The notes: a model not told the origin generated them from the sequence alone. A DNA stretch of 64,000 nucleotides from Cercospora beticola (GCF_033473495.1 NC_088940.1:1612001-1676000), one strand, 5' to 3'. Shown: positions 10,965 through 22,934, counted from the stretch's first letter. Numbers and translations are program-made.

Positions 10965-12839
10965 CTACCTCTTGTACGCCAAAGCATTGTCGAGGATAAA
11001 CCTAATGCCCTCCTGTCTGTACGTATCAGGCTCAAGCCACGCCAATTCCGTCCTGTTTGCATCCCAAACAATATTTTCTGGCTGGTCGAGACTGTACTGC
11101 GGCCAAGTTGGAGCAGAAGCAGGCTTTGCCTCATAGTTCGGGTCAAGATCGTGAATGAACGATACCCATGACTTGCTCATGTAATCAGCAAGGTCGTAGT
11201 AGCTTTGCGACTTGTTCTGGAATGGGTTGACAGTTCCATGCTCCGCATCATATCCCAGACCCTGGGTGTTGTCAAATACGAATGCAACCTCCTGGAAGTG
11301 GACAACGCCTGCGTACCACGGAACTCCTGTAGGAAGAGTGTTGAAGCGGTAAGAGTATGCTGAGACGTTGTTTGCGGCCCAAGCCTCCATCGCGCCTCGA
11401 CGGTTGGCGTGGAAGGCAACATCTCCTGCGTAAGCGTTGGCGCGTCTGTATTGCGCACCATTCTCTGGAGGATACGTGTAGTTGAGTGGGACCTCCTCCA
11501 CAGGTGGAATGAAATAAGATGGCTCGTTAGGGTACGCCTCCAGTGCTCGTGGAGCAAGAGCCGCAGGCAGATTCGTAAGCTGCGAAGTGTTCGTGATGTA
11601 TGCTGCAAACTCCTCATCGGTATCAATGCCGTCCGGTCCGAAAGACGTACCCTCGTCTGTGTTGGCGCCATCAATCATCGGGACCTTGACAAAGTCACCC
11701 TCCTTGAGCTGAATGGACGCCCATCTCTGAATGAAGTCGCCATCCACGACCGGGTTCCAGCCAGACGACAGACTGGAGGTTGTGTTGAAGAGGTCCTGAA
11801 GAGTCTGTTCTGGGATGGTACGCAAGCAGCTCAAGGTGTCTGCCTCGGTGCTGCAGTTGGTCGCGTTGACCAAAGCATCGTACTTCGGTTGGTACCTGAC
11901 GTTTGTCGCATAGCTGTTGTAATTGACGGGGTTGCCACTTTCCATGATACCAGCTCGGAAAAGACCGTCATCGCGGCCGTTGTATGCGGTCAAATGGAAG
12001 CCCACGCTACCAGCACCGGCACTCTCGCCCCAAATAGCAACCTTGTTTTTATCGCCACCAAAAGCGTCAATGTTCTCATTGATCCAGTGCAGAGCAAGTC
12101 GTTGATCGCGAAGTCCAATGTTGGTGTTGCCGCTGCCGGTGACCTCTTGAGACGCAAGGAAGCCCCAAGGTCCTAGACGGTATGCGATCGAAACGCCGAT
12201 GATAGGTTTGCCGATTTCGACACTGTTTTGCACGATCCAAGTAAGATTGTAGCGCCTGTCTTGAGTACCACCCATATACAGACCGCCGCCCTGTAATCAA
12301 TGAGTCTGAGATTGGAGAAGCACTTACACGAAATGTGACTTACGTGAATCCACACTCCGACCGGTAACGACGCGTTTTCGTAGCCAGATGGCCTGATGAC
12401 GTTCAGATACAGACAGTCCTCTGATTGCGGATAACCAATTTGGTCGCCCTTTGGATACGTCAATTCACTGTCTTGGGCATGCTTTCGGTACAACGTACCC
12501 CATATCCATAGCACATTGGTGCGTATTCGGTAGCCTGAAGCGTGCCATCGAAAGAGGAATTGAGGCTTTGGGCATTCGTGAAACGCAGTGGTCCCACAGG
12601 AGGTTGAGCGAATGGAACGCCTGCACACAAAATTTGTCAGTGCGTTTCGCATCCTCACTATGATGCGGCATACCCAAAAAGTAGTCCTGCTTGTAGTTAG
12701 ATTTGTGGACGCCAGCGATTGTTCCATTCTTGACAGTGACAGTTGGCCCGCCATAGGAATGCGGTCTCTGGTGCGTCTGCACACGAGGGGCCGCAGATGC
12801 GAGACCGACGAGGCCCACAGCAGCAATGAAGGACTTCAT
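10965..12839 (-). CDS. Secreted type-B carboxylesterase/lipase
   Basis: Four exons: 12839-12674, 12620-12499, 12448-12344 and 12290-10965, giving 572 residues. Introns are 50-53 nt with GT donors (GTATGC, GTACGT, GTAAGT). Joining them restores DYFLGVPFAQPPVGPLRF, the QSEDCLYLNV segment and HGGGLYMGGTQ, all classic for the family. A signal peptide is clear (MKSFIAAVGLVGLASAAP). The nucleophile Ser lies in GESAGAGS (about residue 221); the acidic member is in ANTDEGTSF and the His in GVVHFQEVAFVF. N-glycosylation sites are frequent. The enzyme hydrolyses ester bonds outside the cell; the natural substrate cannot be told (lipid, feruloyl or sterol esters are all known in the family). A TATA box lies about 65 bases upstream of the ATG. 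Confidence 0.92.
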
Positions 12840-12904
12840 GAGTGCGTTTGACAGTGCCTAGCCAAGACACTGGTGAAGCAAAGGTAGAAGGCGCGGCGCG
12901 ACCA

Positions 12905-12911
12905 TTTTATA
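12905..12911 (-). promoter_or_regulatory. TATA box of the carboxylesterase gene
   Basis: On the minus strand the sequence reads GAGCTATAAAATGG, an exact TATAAAA core, 66 bases before the ATG at 12839. The spacing leaves a leader of roughly 35 bases, which is short but possible. A strong TATA element fits an inducible secreted enzyme. Confidence 0.6.
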
Positions 12912-14729
12912 GCTCTTGGGCTCGGCCAGTCGCCTACGCTGCAGCTCCACGCCGGATTGATCATTGCGATGCTGCCAGACATTCATTGAGGCGGCGTGAC
13001 GCAATGTAGGACGGCGAACAAGCTTTCTACGCGGCAGGCTTGCCCATTGCAGCCAACCGCGCTTTCTAAAGCTTCAAGTTCGTGCCGTAGCCGAGCAATC
13101 GTGCCGGTCTACGCAAGTGCTAACATGAAGCGGCAGTTGTTATGGCAGCTTGCGGTTACACAAGTTGCTGTTCTCCATGCCACATGATGCGGGGATTGTG
13201 GAGAAAATGTCGGTCGCTCCATCTCGGCTCATATTCGGCCGAGCTCTTCAATGGACATTTGGGCGGAGACAGGTCTAGTTGTGGCGTAGTTCTGTAGGCC
13301 GGCTCGTTGCGATTTCTGCCTGTTCTCGATCGGCTATGGACCTGAAAGCCTCTTGACGGGTTGGCTATTTTCCGGCATTGGTTAAGCTCATGCTGCATCG
13401 TGACCCGTCCAGCGCCACGGCTCCGAGTCTTCGCGCGAAAGCCATCCAAAGAACCCACTGTATGATCGCTAAGGCCTCGTGGAAACACGTTCTCAATTTC
13501 GGAGAGTATCCACGTGGACTAATCCACTCGCGCGGCGGCTTTTGCGATGTTGTTGTAGTGATTCACGGCCTCGAGGTTGGTCAGGCTCAGGTCATGACCA
13601 ACACCGCGAAAGCGTTGCATAATGCGTCTGACTTGTGGCTTTGAGAAGGATAGAGACTGGCTTCTATTACGGTCACCGAGCCGAGAAAGCTCTGCATTCA
13701 GTTTGCCGCATACACTGGAACTAGGCCGGGCGTATGTCGCTTGGCTCTCTGCCATTGTGCAACCCTAGTCTTGACGGTACGACGATCCGACGCATAGTGC
13801 ACTAGTTAGGTAAGTAAAGTTGACATTTGGCCGAATTCATGGTGTATGGAAAGCGAGAGCTGCCCGACTCCACTGCATGAGGATTAGTGAACGAAGTGAG
13901 GTGTAGTCAGACCCATGTCGCCCATCTTGTTCTATCGACAACTCTGCCAGCACAGTATATCAGTATGAACAAATCATCTGAGTGAGCCTCCCTGGATTTG
14001 CGATGAGCAATCGACCGCCGCCCATGTCAAGGTGCGAATGGTGAAGAACGGTCTGTTGTTCTGCATCTTGAGTCGCACTTGTCGCGAAGTTCAGAATTTG
14101 CAGTTCCCAAGATTGACGGTGGAAACTCATATCTTTCTTGCCACCGCTCACTTGGATCGGTGGTCGCCGTTGAGGCTCATGAGCTCGAATTCCGCACTGG
14201 ATGTCGCGACCAAGTGGTCTCAGAGAGGGAAGTGTACGGCGGGAGAAGAGAAAGGGGCGGGGCGGCGGCGACGACGCGAAAAAGACACGCTTGCAGGCTT
14301 GGCATTAGGGCCGGGCTTGCTATTTCTGCGAGCGAGAGGCTGCCGTTGCAGCTGAAGCGCCGGTGGTCAAACAGGCGTGGGTCGCACCATCGCACAGCTG
14401 ACGACGGCAGTAGCGACGACAGTGGAAGGGCAAGAAGCATGCCTCAATGCAGGAGCTGCCTTCTGCACGCTGCAGTGCGACTGCTGCATGCCCGCTGAGC
14501 AGCAGCAGCCCTTTATCTTCCCACTTCTTCTCCCGCACTTCGCCCTGTACATATACATTCCATACCGCAAAAGCTTGACACGGCTGTACCTGTGACACTC
14601 ACCACATCATTACCCCCGACACCTACTTGTACCACAGCACCTGCATACACCTACCACAGACTACAGCCGCAAGACAACTTCACCAAAACCTGCTCAACGC
14701 ATTCAAGAATTCCATCCCAGAAACACAAC
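12912..14729. other. Intergenic region between divergent secreted-protein genes
   Basis: About 1.8 kb lies between the carboxylesterase (minus) and the GPI-protein gene (plus), serving as promoter for both. Open frames at 13378-13644, 13519-13755 and 14079-14498 overlap on both strands and show no domain. The last 150 bases before 14730 are rich in CA and C (a typical leader), with an AT-rich CATATACATT stretch near 14550. Confidence 0.55.
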
Positions 14730-15422
14730 ATGGTCTCGAGATCCGCAGTCGCAGTCCTCGCCGCAGCAACCACCGCAGCATCACAAAGCGTCCGTGTCGT
14801 CGTCGAGACCAGCCATGGCGGCGCCAGTAATGGCTTGATCAACACCACCGTCACTGTGCCAGTCAACACCATCTACACCGACTCTGCTCTTGACGCCGTT
14901 TCCACGCTGTATCTCACACAGGCGGAAGGTGTGGACCTCAGCTCGGTCACTTGCACACCTTTCAAGAACGGCAACGCCACCGGCAATGCGGCCTTGCCTT
15001 TCAACAGCACTTCACCAAGCCGCATCTCAACCAACACCGAGCAGATCGGATCCCTGGTTTGCGCCAGTCTGCCACAGGGAGTCACGACCCCTGCTCCGGC
15101 AAGCATCACCCACACAGTATCGGCCTCCTCCGCTCCACTCTACAGCAACACAACAGTGACAGCTCACAACGCAACCTCGGTGCTTCTGACGACTGTGCAC
15201 CCAACTGTGCATGCCACGCCATCAACCTTCACTAGCATTGCAACCTTCAGTGGCGCCAATGGACAGACAACCTCAACATACACCTCGGTTGTGAATGTGG
15301 CTGCACCAACGTCGAGCGGATCGCCCAGTCTCAACAGCCAGGGAGCTGCCCCAACCAAGGGAGTTGCTGGCTGGATGGCCGGTGCTGCTATCGCGGGCTT
15401 TGGATTGATGGCAGCCCTGTGA
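14730..15422 (+). CDS. GPI-anchored Ser/Thr-rich cell-surface protein
   Basis: One exon, 230 residues from ATG 14730 (the frame is open upstream, but the signal peptide fixes this start). Residues 1-18 are a signal peptide (MVSRSAVAVLAAATTAAS). The body is small with several N-x-S/T sites (NTTVT, NATGN, NSTS, NTTVTAHNATS) and two Cys (CTPF, LVCASL). It is followed by a Ser/Thr-rich stalk, then a small-residue cleavage region (SLNSQGAAP) and a hydrophobic tail (GWMAGAAIAGFGLMAAL), as expected for GPI attachment. Probable role: cell-wall or membrane surface protein. No catalytic domain is seen. It is convergent with the MFS gene 190 bases downstream. Confidence 0.8.
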   Translation: MVSRSAVAVLAAATTAASQSVRVVVETSHGGASNGLINTTVTVPVNTIYTDSALDAVSTLYLTQAEGVDLSSVTCTPFKNGNATGNAALPFNSTSPSRISTNTEQIGSLVCASLPQGVTTPAPASITHTVSASSAPLYSNTTVTAHNATSVLLTTVHPTVHATPSTFTSIATFSGANGQTTSTYTSVVNVAAPTSSGSPSLNSQGAAPTKGVAGWMAGAAIAGFGLMAAL

Positions 15423-15612
15423 GAGAGTGTTTGGCACGGCACGATACGATGACTTTGATGAAGATATGATGGCATGGTTGGTGTTTGACAAGACTTGTTG
15501 ATTGGCAGCTCATAGATACCCTCGATCTCCCGAAGAATGATCAACGATTTGCGTGTTTATGATTTACCCATGTTCCACTGCGAGGGCCTTCATCTATTGC
15601 TCGGGCTGCTAC

Positions 15613-17376
15613 TTAAAGCGTGTATCGAAAACCCGGGAGCCCTCCGATGAGCTTGCCACCACTTGCCGCTCGCCTGTTCGCTTGTGTGAACTTCCAGAGC
15701 AACAGCAAAACCAAGAATATTGTTAGGCCCTGAGCAACGAGGCAAGTCGCAATTCCCATCGTGTAATGAGGCGTATCGCCTGGCTTGAACACCAATGATC
15801 TGCGAAGTTGATGTTAGTGATTGGAATCCTCTCTGTCGTTTTCCTTCACCAGGCTTACCCTATAACGCCTCCGATGGCACCTGCGCCAACCGCAAATGTG
15901 GAGACGAGTGCTCGCTTCCACTGTCCGCGCACATTGTTCGCCTGCCACGTCAAAAGGCAAGGTGCATTCGCCAACCCCGCGACTGCCGCGAGGAATACGC
16001 CAAAATACCTGACTCCAGCAGTTTCGACATATCCGATCAAGCAAATGCCTGGAATTCTAGTCAGTATCTTTCAAAGTATGCATCGTCTGAGTGGAATTTA
16101 CCGACGAACGCGAAACAGCTGTTCACCAAAATGAAGGGTGATCGTATTCTCCATTTGTCGGAATAGTATGCTACAAACCATGTGCTAACGCCTGCGAGCA
16201 CATAAGGTGGGGTGCAGAGACATTGCGAGACTGTCAGACTGAAACCCATGCCTTCCATCAATAGGAAGGGTAAAGCGAATCCTATGCCATAGCCGACTGT
16301 GGCTTGGCAGAGAATTAGGAGGCTGAAGACCCAGAGTTTGAGGTCCCATGCGTTGTTGATGTATTCTCTGAGGTTGAATCTGTGTTACACGATCAGCGTT
16401 GGTTCAAGGGAAAAGTTGAGGGTGGGAGATGCTATGTCATTTACTCTGTTGGCATCGCATCTTTTCGATCTGCTTCGATTCTCTGAATTGCCCAGGTGGC
16501 TTCTTCTTTTGTCAAGAATTGGAAGGTCTTGTGCGCTGTGCCTAGAGCGATCTTTTCTGGGAAATCTACAAGGACCCACCAGGATAGTACGGAGACGATG
16601 CATGTGGCTGTTCCATAGAGGATGAAGATCCAACGCCAGCCAGCGATGCCAGGCTCACGAATGCCAGTCTGGATGTTCAATTTTCCCCAGAAGCTGGGTC
16701 CTACTCCGTGGCCACTTAGGTGGGAGATTCCGAATGCGAGGATACCGGAGAAAGCACTGCTCACCATTCCAATGATGAGGAGGGCAGCATTCCGTTTCTG
16801 GAGATCGTAGCGTGGATACCAGACCATGAGAAGGTATAAACATGCCGGAAAGAAGCCAGCCTCGCACGCTCCGAGTATACAGCGTAGTGCAATCATATCC
16901 TCATACTTTCTCACGAACCCACCAGCAATTGTCACCATTCCCCAGAGTAGCGTTGTACTGGCCAAGAACTTTTTCGGTCCAATCTTTCTCAGTAGAATCG
17001 TAGATGGGAACTGCAGGACGACGTATGGCCCGAAGAATACGGCGTTGATAGTCGTGTATTGCGTTCCAGTTAGACTGAGATCCGCTCCCATACCAGTAAT
17101 CATGGCTAGACCGATTTGCACCCTGTCGATGAGAGAGCAGGTGTACATGAGGCTGAGCAGAAGTACGACGCGAACATCTATGCGTCGGATGATGGATTTC
17201 TGTTCTTGCTCGGTGAATGAGGGACATGAGAGGCTTGCGCTGGGTGAGATTTCTTCTTGTGCTGTTTGGAAGACATGGGTTTTCTCGTTCTCTAAGATGG
17301 GTTTGTTATCGGGTTGACTGTCGCCGCGTTTTATTGAAGCTGAGAGATCGCTCGTGTGAGTTGAGAAGGATGTCAT
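15613..17376 (-). CDS. MFS transporter, allantoate/nicotinate permease type (ACS family)
   Basis: Four exons: 17376-16445, 16379-16102, 16048-15859 and 15799-15613, giving 528 residues. Introns of 52-65 nt have donors GTAAAT, GTAAAT and GTAAGC; the last has a CACTAAC branch point. The joined protein has a hydrophilic N-terminus of about 65 residues, then RRIDVRVVLLLSLMYTCSLIDRVQIGLA (helix 1, with the D-R motif typical of the Dal5/Tna1 group), LRCILGACEAGFFPACLYLL (helix 4) and WRWIFILYGTATCIVSVLSWW (helix 6). A long charged central loop and six C-terminal helices follow. These carriers import small organic anions such as allantoate, nicotinate, pantothenate or biotin precursors; the substrate here is unknown. 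It sits at the plasma membrane by family. Confidence 0.88.
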
Positions 17377-18386
17377 ATTCGGCGGTCGTCACAAGAACTG
17401 GACGCAAGAAGGCAAGTATCCAGACGGAGAAATTGCGATTCTTCACAGAAGCACAGGGGCCTTCAAAGATCTAAACATTGCCTCGCTGCCAATGCGCCTC
17501 ACAGCATCACGGTTCAATTGGATAGGGCGGACAGGCCGGATAGATCGAAACTTCGTCCTATGCGATCGGATCCATGGAAAGTGTCCCCGGTTGTGGGAAC
17601 CTTTCTGTAAGGTGGTCCTGGCTTCGACCGACTAGGACTCGGAGTAACCACAGAGTTGAGTCTCTTGGCTTGATGCGTTGTGATTGCATCGCAATTGATC
17701 GTCCCGGGCTTGTCACGGTTGTATTACTCATCTTCCTCGGTGCTGGACGTGCAGTTTGTCCAGCATAGTCGTGCGGCTCTGAGGCAGCCTCGACGTGGTA
17801 AGCCGATCTTTGGTCATGAAGCAGAATTTCTGTCTTCAGAAAGTGTCTTCTTGGGCTCCAAGTCGGAAATAGAAACTGTTATCATGTTGGTGTTGAGTGT
17901 GATTGAGTTGCATGTCGAGAAAATAGAGATGTGACTTGCGGACAGTTTCTTTTAGAGTTAAAGCTGATCCTGGTATGCCGACAACCCAAAAGTGCTTTTG
18001 GGGACATGCCGTGTGATCCACGGGGTACGGCACGCCTATTAGTGATCTTTCCTCGCTGTCAAGCTGGGGAAGATTGCTGTTGAAGGATCATTAGGCAAAG
18101 ACGGTGGCGCCATTGTACAAGCTTGATCTCACGTTGGTTGTCGTATAGCTCGCTTTCACACACAAGCACTTGGGCGCGGAATGGCGAATGTTGGGAAGAA
18201 TATCATTCGTGATCTACGCTCACGCTCGTACGCTGTACACCAATAAGCTATTAGCAAACGTGATGCAGTATGTAGCCATGCCACCTTGCACTCGTTGGGT
18301 ATTATCCACACTTTACAAACGGCCCATCGACATCGCACAGCTGCGGTGATGGTTCCGTAACTCTTGCCTCGGATTGTAGACCGTAC
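17377..18386. other. Intergenic region, about 1 kb
   Basis: This is the upstream region of the MFS gene and the 3' flank of Pds5, both on the minus strand. Short chance frames only. No tRNA-like or repeat structure is evident. Confidence 0.5.
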
Positions 18387-21300
18387 CTATGCCTCCATAG
18401 CGCTGTCTTCATCACTATCACTCGGAACGTCCATAACATCCTTCTTCTTGCTTGCAGTCCTTGCGGATGACCGACCTCCACGAGCTGGTAACTCCTTCGT
18501 GGCCGTCGCTTTCTTTTGCGTTGCTTTCTTCGACTCGCGCGCTTTCGAAGTGCTATCCTTGACTTTCGCTGTCGGTTTCTTGCCATTGGTCTTTGCTGCT
18601 GGCTTGGCGACCACGACTTCCTCGCCTCCTTCCTCGACCTCGATTTCTTCTTCTTCTTCGTCATCTTCGTGCCCGCGGCTATCCTCGGCGTGACTCTTAG
18701 GGCCCGTGGGATCGCTGGTGGGTGGGGTTGATGAGCCAACATTCTCTTTGTTACCCTCTTCATCTGAGCTCTCATCCTCGTACCGCCAGGAAGCCACATT
18801 GTCCGGATCATCATCTTCGCTATCACTGATGTCGGCGTAGCTCCGCGCATTCGAGACTCGTGTGCTCTTGCGCATTGCGGAAGAGGGTACGGCATCACTT
18901 GCTCTCTTCTTCGGCGTCTTTGCTGGCTTTGGCGCTTTCGGTGCCTTTGGAACCTTCTTCTTGCGCACAGCCTTCTCGTCGCCGTTGGATGCTCGGATCT
19001 TCTTCGCTGGTCGCTTCGAGTCGCCATCGACATGCTTCCTCTTCTTGGGCCGTAGTCGATCCCGAACCAAGTCATCCATCTGCTCATCGATCTCAACTGG
19101 CAGGAAACGTTTGTGCGAGACTTCATCTGCAAAGTCCTGATCACGGATTTGTCGGTATACGCTACTCGGCATCGCCGGCTTGCTGGGCTTCAGCTGAAGT
19201 GACCAGCCCTTGGCACTTTCGTATGCACGCATGATAGCCTCAGCGAGATCAGCCATAGTCCAGAGTAGCTCGCTCTTCTCAGGCTCGATAGCGTCTTGGA
19301 AGCTTCTGGCGCGCTGGGCATAAGCGTAAATATCTGAGAGGTTCTGCTCAGTCGCCACAGCCTTGAGATAGAAGAGAATGTACTCAATGAAGTCGGAGAT
19401 GTCCTTTTCAGCAAGCGAGAAGTCTTGGTGATGTGCCAACAGACTCATGAAGTACGGGAACACATTTTCCAGGACTGGCACTTCCTCCTTTGCATAGAAA
19501 GCAGCACGGGCTTTGAGAAACGTTGCAGTAGATTCTCTTACAGCCTTCGTCGGCTCGAATGCGTACAAGAACATCAAGCTGAAGAAGCGATGATGAAGTG
19601 GTTTCTGCATGCCCGTGTACTTCTTCAGCGTGGTAACGAATCCTTTGCGAACTTCGGGTAGGGGATCTTGGGCAATTTTCGTTAGTCGGTTGAAGTCTCG
19701 AGCAGCAAAGATCTTGTTGATGTGCTTGTTGCAGCAGAGTTTGAGTATCAGCTTTCCTGCACTCAGCCGCATACGTGCTTTGTGGTTCTCCGGAGAAGGC
19801 TCGCCCGCCAGCTCACCATCTCGCTCGATGATTGTGTTCAGTACTTTGAACGTCCTCAAGACAGCGTCTTGTAGCTCTTTGTCGAGTGAAGTGTGATCTA
19901 AATCAGGCAGCTGACCACTGATATCGTTGACCACGGCCTTGAGGGCCCAGAGCTTGACGTTCAAATCAGAGTCGATGTCAGCCGTCCACGATGTGTCAGT
20001 CTCCTCTGCTGCATGTCGATTGCGCAGCGCACCCGTAAGGATCTCGTGGATGGCGTCTGCATGATCTTCTGTTTGCACATAGGCTAGCCGCTGCAGCTGA
20101 CTGATCGCAGCAAGCTTTGTAGCGGCATTCTCGTGGCCGACATCGAAATTCTTCAGGCAGTGCTTCATGATGTCGTTAACATACATGTCCTTCTTATCTG
20201 CCGCCGCAACAATAACTGTGACAGCATGCTTCGCAACCGATGGAGGGGAACCGAATTTTGCGAACTTCGCCATGGCCTGGAAGAAATCTCGGTCCTTTGG
20301 CATCTTTTCAGGAAATTGCCTTGAGAACCCAGCGCATGCCTTGAGCGTGTCCACTGCGTTGATATCGTTGGGCGACGTTGCAGAAGGGGCTTGCTTCCTG
20401 AGGGTCTCGCACAATTCCTTGATGTGTACCTCAAACACCAGTGGCGCCTGCGTAGAGATATGCTTCAGCACCTCATGCGCCGCGCTGCCCAGTCCATTGT
20501 CATCTGTGCGAGAAATTGAGACAATCGCAGGCACATGGCTTCTATTATAGACCAGAACAGCAGTGGACCGCAAAAGTGGCTCCATCGTCTCTGCCGCGCT
20601 GGCAATGTTAGGCGAGGCACCCTCAAGTCGCTTGAGAACCTCCGCTATTGCGTTGCGGCTCTTCTTGTAGTCGCTCTCAGCACTGATGGCCATTTTGACC
20701 AGTGCGAAATTCCGACGATCGTGATGGCCGAAGAAAGCGGTGAGGTGATTTTTGGCTACGACTTTGTCCGGGAATCTGTCCGCAATAGCTGCAACGAATT
20801 TCTGTAGCTTCTGGGCATCCTCTTTATTGCTCTTGATATCGCCGCCCAGCTTCTCACTCAGATCTAGGATGATTGACACATATTTTGCTTGTGACACCTG
20901 GAGCCCTTGCATGCCGAAGAAAGCTTTCTTGGCCTTTTCGTCGAGATCGCGGATCAAAGCCAGTATCCGCTCGCTACGGATACGATCAGGGTCTAGTCCT
21001 CTTGCCTGGCTGTTTTGACTGTCGGGCACTCGCTGAGAGTCTCCATTCCCACTCGACTTGGTCTTGATAGGAGGGTAGCTGATCGGCAGCAAAGAATCGA
21101 AGATGGCTTTCGAGATGAGCGCATTCAAGACCGGCTGATTTATGTACACGGCATTGAGGATATTGCTGGGTATGGGGCCGAACAAAGTTCGGGCTCGTTC
21201 ATTACCTTCGATGATCGCCCCTGAAGCGACTCCCCAAAGCTTGCCCAGAAGTTCGAGGGCAGTCGTGGAGACGTGAGGCTTTGGGTCTTTAATACGCGCA

Positions 21301-22934
21301 GTCAACTGAAAGAGCACGGAACCATCCTGGCCGGCACCTCCATGACTGCCGAGCTTTTGCACGATTGATTGATAGTCAAACGTGGACACTGCGGTGACGG
21401 CCGCAAGGCGGACCTTCTCGTCGTTGTCAGTCAGCAAGTCCGAGAATATCCGTAGAAGCTGTGTTTCCTGATCTGAATCCAAGCCCTTGCCACCTGCTGA
21501 AGTCAGGATTATTCGAGCGCACGCGGTCACCCACGCGGCTCTGACCTGCCCAGATTTGTCGCGATGGCGATCGACAAACGTTTGATAGGTGGTCGGATAG
21601 GTTGATGAGAATGCCTGCGGCGCTGCCGGGATCAAAACGACGTTCTGTTGCGCGGGCGGAGAGTAGTCAGCCAAGCTTTGCGATGGATATGCTGCAGGAT
21701 CGAGCGCCGCAGGCGGCGGAGGTCCGGCTGCACCAATGCCAGCAATCATGTCGCCGACACCAGCGACTCCCATGAGACGCAACGAGGTATTTTCCGTATT
21801 GAGTTCGCTCTCGATCTGCGCCAAAACATTTTGGATAACTCCAGGACATGCCCTCCACAGCTCTCGTAGTAAGCGATGTGCCTTCTCAGCCTCTTGGAGA
21901 TCGTCTGCTGAAGGCGCAACCAAGGCAGCATCTGACTCGTCGTCGCTATCATCATGTGTTCGCTTCTTGCCTTTTGCTTTCGTTGGCTTGGACTCCGCGG
22001 CTGCGTCATTCGCGTCGATCAGAACGGCCTGGAACCACTGGCCAATGTGACGGATCATCTTCTCCTCACACGTATTGCAAATAGACCTGGCCATATTGTA
22101 TGCAGGAGATACCTCCTTGAGCACCTCTGAGAAGCGTGTCTCGCCTTTCTTTGTAACAGCGTGAGGGTCCGCCCGTAGGAATTGAGCGAGAATGACCTCG
22201 ATGATCTCGAGAGGTACAGTCTGAGCCTCGTCCACCAGGGCGCAAAGTAGACTCGTGAAGTTGAACTCAACATTCTTCGACAGCAGCTCTTTATCGCCAC
22301 CGGGGACGTTGAGGGCCAGCACATCGAAGCAGTGAGTGAACAGGATCTTCTGCATCTGGTCTGCGCCTGGCAGGTCCTGGACCAGAACTATACTCTTCAC
22401 AGTCGCAAGAGACGTGATGATGGCCAGGTGCTGCGCATTGTACGTATGAGAGGGATCCGCGATAGCAGGGACGACTGTTGAAATTACGAAATTGAAGATT
22501 TGCTTCAACTGACTTGCTTTGTAGGGTGCGTCCGGAGCCAGCAGTCTGAACATTTCCACAATGCATTGGAGAGTGTAAACCTGGACGCCATAATCTTTGT
22601 GGCCGAGAAGTAGTGGACTCGACAATTCCTTCGCCTTCGGTTCCAATGACGCTCGCGCACAGTCGCCTTGTTCCAGATGTCGGAGTTCCGTAGCCAATGC
22701 CTTGAGTCGCTGTAACAGAGTCGCAACAGCAATGGGCTTGCCAGCTTTCCAAGTCAGCGGCTCATCGTTCTGCAGCGCATCGCCGCCCTCCTCTTCCTCT
22801 TCTCCATCCTCGTCGACGTCCATCGCATCTTGTGCCTGCGGCTCTTCCTGCTCTTCCTGCTGCTCCTCGACCTCTACTTCAGCTTCTGGCTCAGGATCGG
22901 GTTGCGACGCCCGTTTTCTTGTTGCGCGTGGCAT
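18387..22934 (-). CDS. pds5: Sister-chromatid cohesion protein Pds5 (BimD/Spo76 family)
   Basis: A single 4.5-kb exon encodes 1515 residues from ATG 22934 (MPRATRKRAS); eleven further in-frame codons upstream are not needed. After an acidic head come long arrays of HEAT-type helices covering roughly residues 70-1150, beginning TLLQRLKALATELRHLEQGD, with the Pds5 segments YGVQVYTLQCIVEMFRLLAPDAPY and KVRLAAVTAVSTFDY. The C-terminal 350 residues are disordered and highly charged, with basic KKRK/KTPKKRA patches and acidic runs, as in BimD. Pds5 binds cohesin (Scc1/Scc3 with Wapl and Eco1), stabilises or unloads it in the nucleus, and is needed for mitosis, meiosis and DNA repair. The lack of introns over 4.5 kb contrasts with most neighbours. 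Confidence 0.92.
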   Translation of the reverse strand: MPRATRKRASQPDPEPEAEVEVEEQQEEQEEPQAQDAMDVDEDGEEEEEGGDALQNDEPLTWKAGKPIAVATLLQRLKALATELRHLEQGDCARASLEPKAKELSSPLLLGHKDYGVQVYTLQCIVEMFRLLAPDAPYKASQLKQIFNFVISTVVPAIADPSHTYNAQHLAIITSLATVKSIVLVQDLPGADQMQKILFTHCFDVLALNVPGGDKELLSKNVEFNFTSLLCALVDEAQTVPLEIIEVILAQFLRADPHAVTKKGETRFSEVLKEVSPAYNMARSICNTCEEKMIRHIGQWFQAVLIDANDAAAESKPTKAKGKKRTHDDSDDESDAALVAPSADDLQEAEKAHRLLRELWRACPGVIQNVLAQIESELNTENTSLRLMGVAGVGDMIAGIGAAGPPPPAALDPAAYPSQSLADYSPPAQQNVVLIPAAPQAFSSTYPTTYQTFVDRHRDKSGQVRAAWVTACARIILTSAGGKGLDSDQETQLLRIFSDLLTDNDEKVRLAAVTAVSTFDYQSIVQKLGSHGGAGQDGSVLFQLTARIKDPKPHVSTTALELLGKLWGVASGAIIEGNERARTLFGPIPSNILNAVYINQPVLNALISKAIFDSLLPISYPPIKTKSSGNGDSQRVPDSQNSQARGLDPDRIRSERILALIRDLDEKAKKAFFGMQGLQVSQAKYVSIILDLSEKLGGDIKSNKEDAQKLQKFVAAIADRFPDKVVAKNHLTAFFGHHDRRNFALVKMAISAESDYKKSRNAIAEVLKRLEGASPNIASAAETMEPLLRSTAVLVYNRSHVPAIVSISRTDDNGLGSAAHEVLKHISTQAPLVFEVHIKELCETLRKQAPSATSPNDINAVDTLKACAGFSRQFPEKMPKDRDFFQAMAKFAKFGSPPSVAKHAVTVIVAAADKKDMYVNDIMKHCLKNFDVGHENAATKLAAISQLQRLAYVQTEDHADAIHEILTGALRNRHAAEETDTSWTADIDSDLNVKLWALKAVVNDISGQLPDLDHTSLDKELQDAVLRTFKVLNTIIERDGELAGEPSPENHKARMRLSAGKLILKLCCNKHINKIFAARDFNRLTKIAQDPLPEVRKGFVTTLKKYTGMQKPLHHRFFSLMFLYAFEPTKAVRESTATFLKARAAFYAKEEVPVLENVFPYFMSLLAHHQDFSLAEKDISDFIEYILFYLKAVATEQNLSDIYAYAQRARSFQDAIEPEKSELLWTMADLAEAIMRAYESAKGWSLQLKPSKPAMPSSVYRQIRDQDFADEVSHKRFLPVEIDEQMDDLVRDRLRPKKRKHVDGDSKRPAKKIRASNGDEKAVRKKKVPKAPKAPKPAKTPKKRASDAVPSSAMRKSTRVSNARSYADISDSEDDDPDNVASWRYEDESSDEEGNKENVGSSTPPTSDPTGPKSHAEDSRGHEDDEEEEEIEVEEGGEEVVVAKPAAKTNGKKPTAKVKDSTSKARESKKATQKKATATKELPARGGRSSARTASKKKDVMDVPSDSDEDSAMEA

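Noticed and set aside
15423..18386. Search for a metabolite gene cluster around the MFS permease and secreted proteins
   Set aside because: No polyketide synthase, peptide synthetase, terpene cyclase or tailoring-enzyme set is present; neighbours are unrelated housekeeping genes.
18302..19144. 280-codon minus-strand frame overlapping the Pds5 3' end
   Set aside because: Out-of-frame shadow of the Lys/Arg-rich C-terminal part of Pds5.
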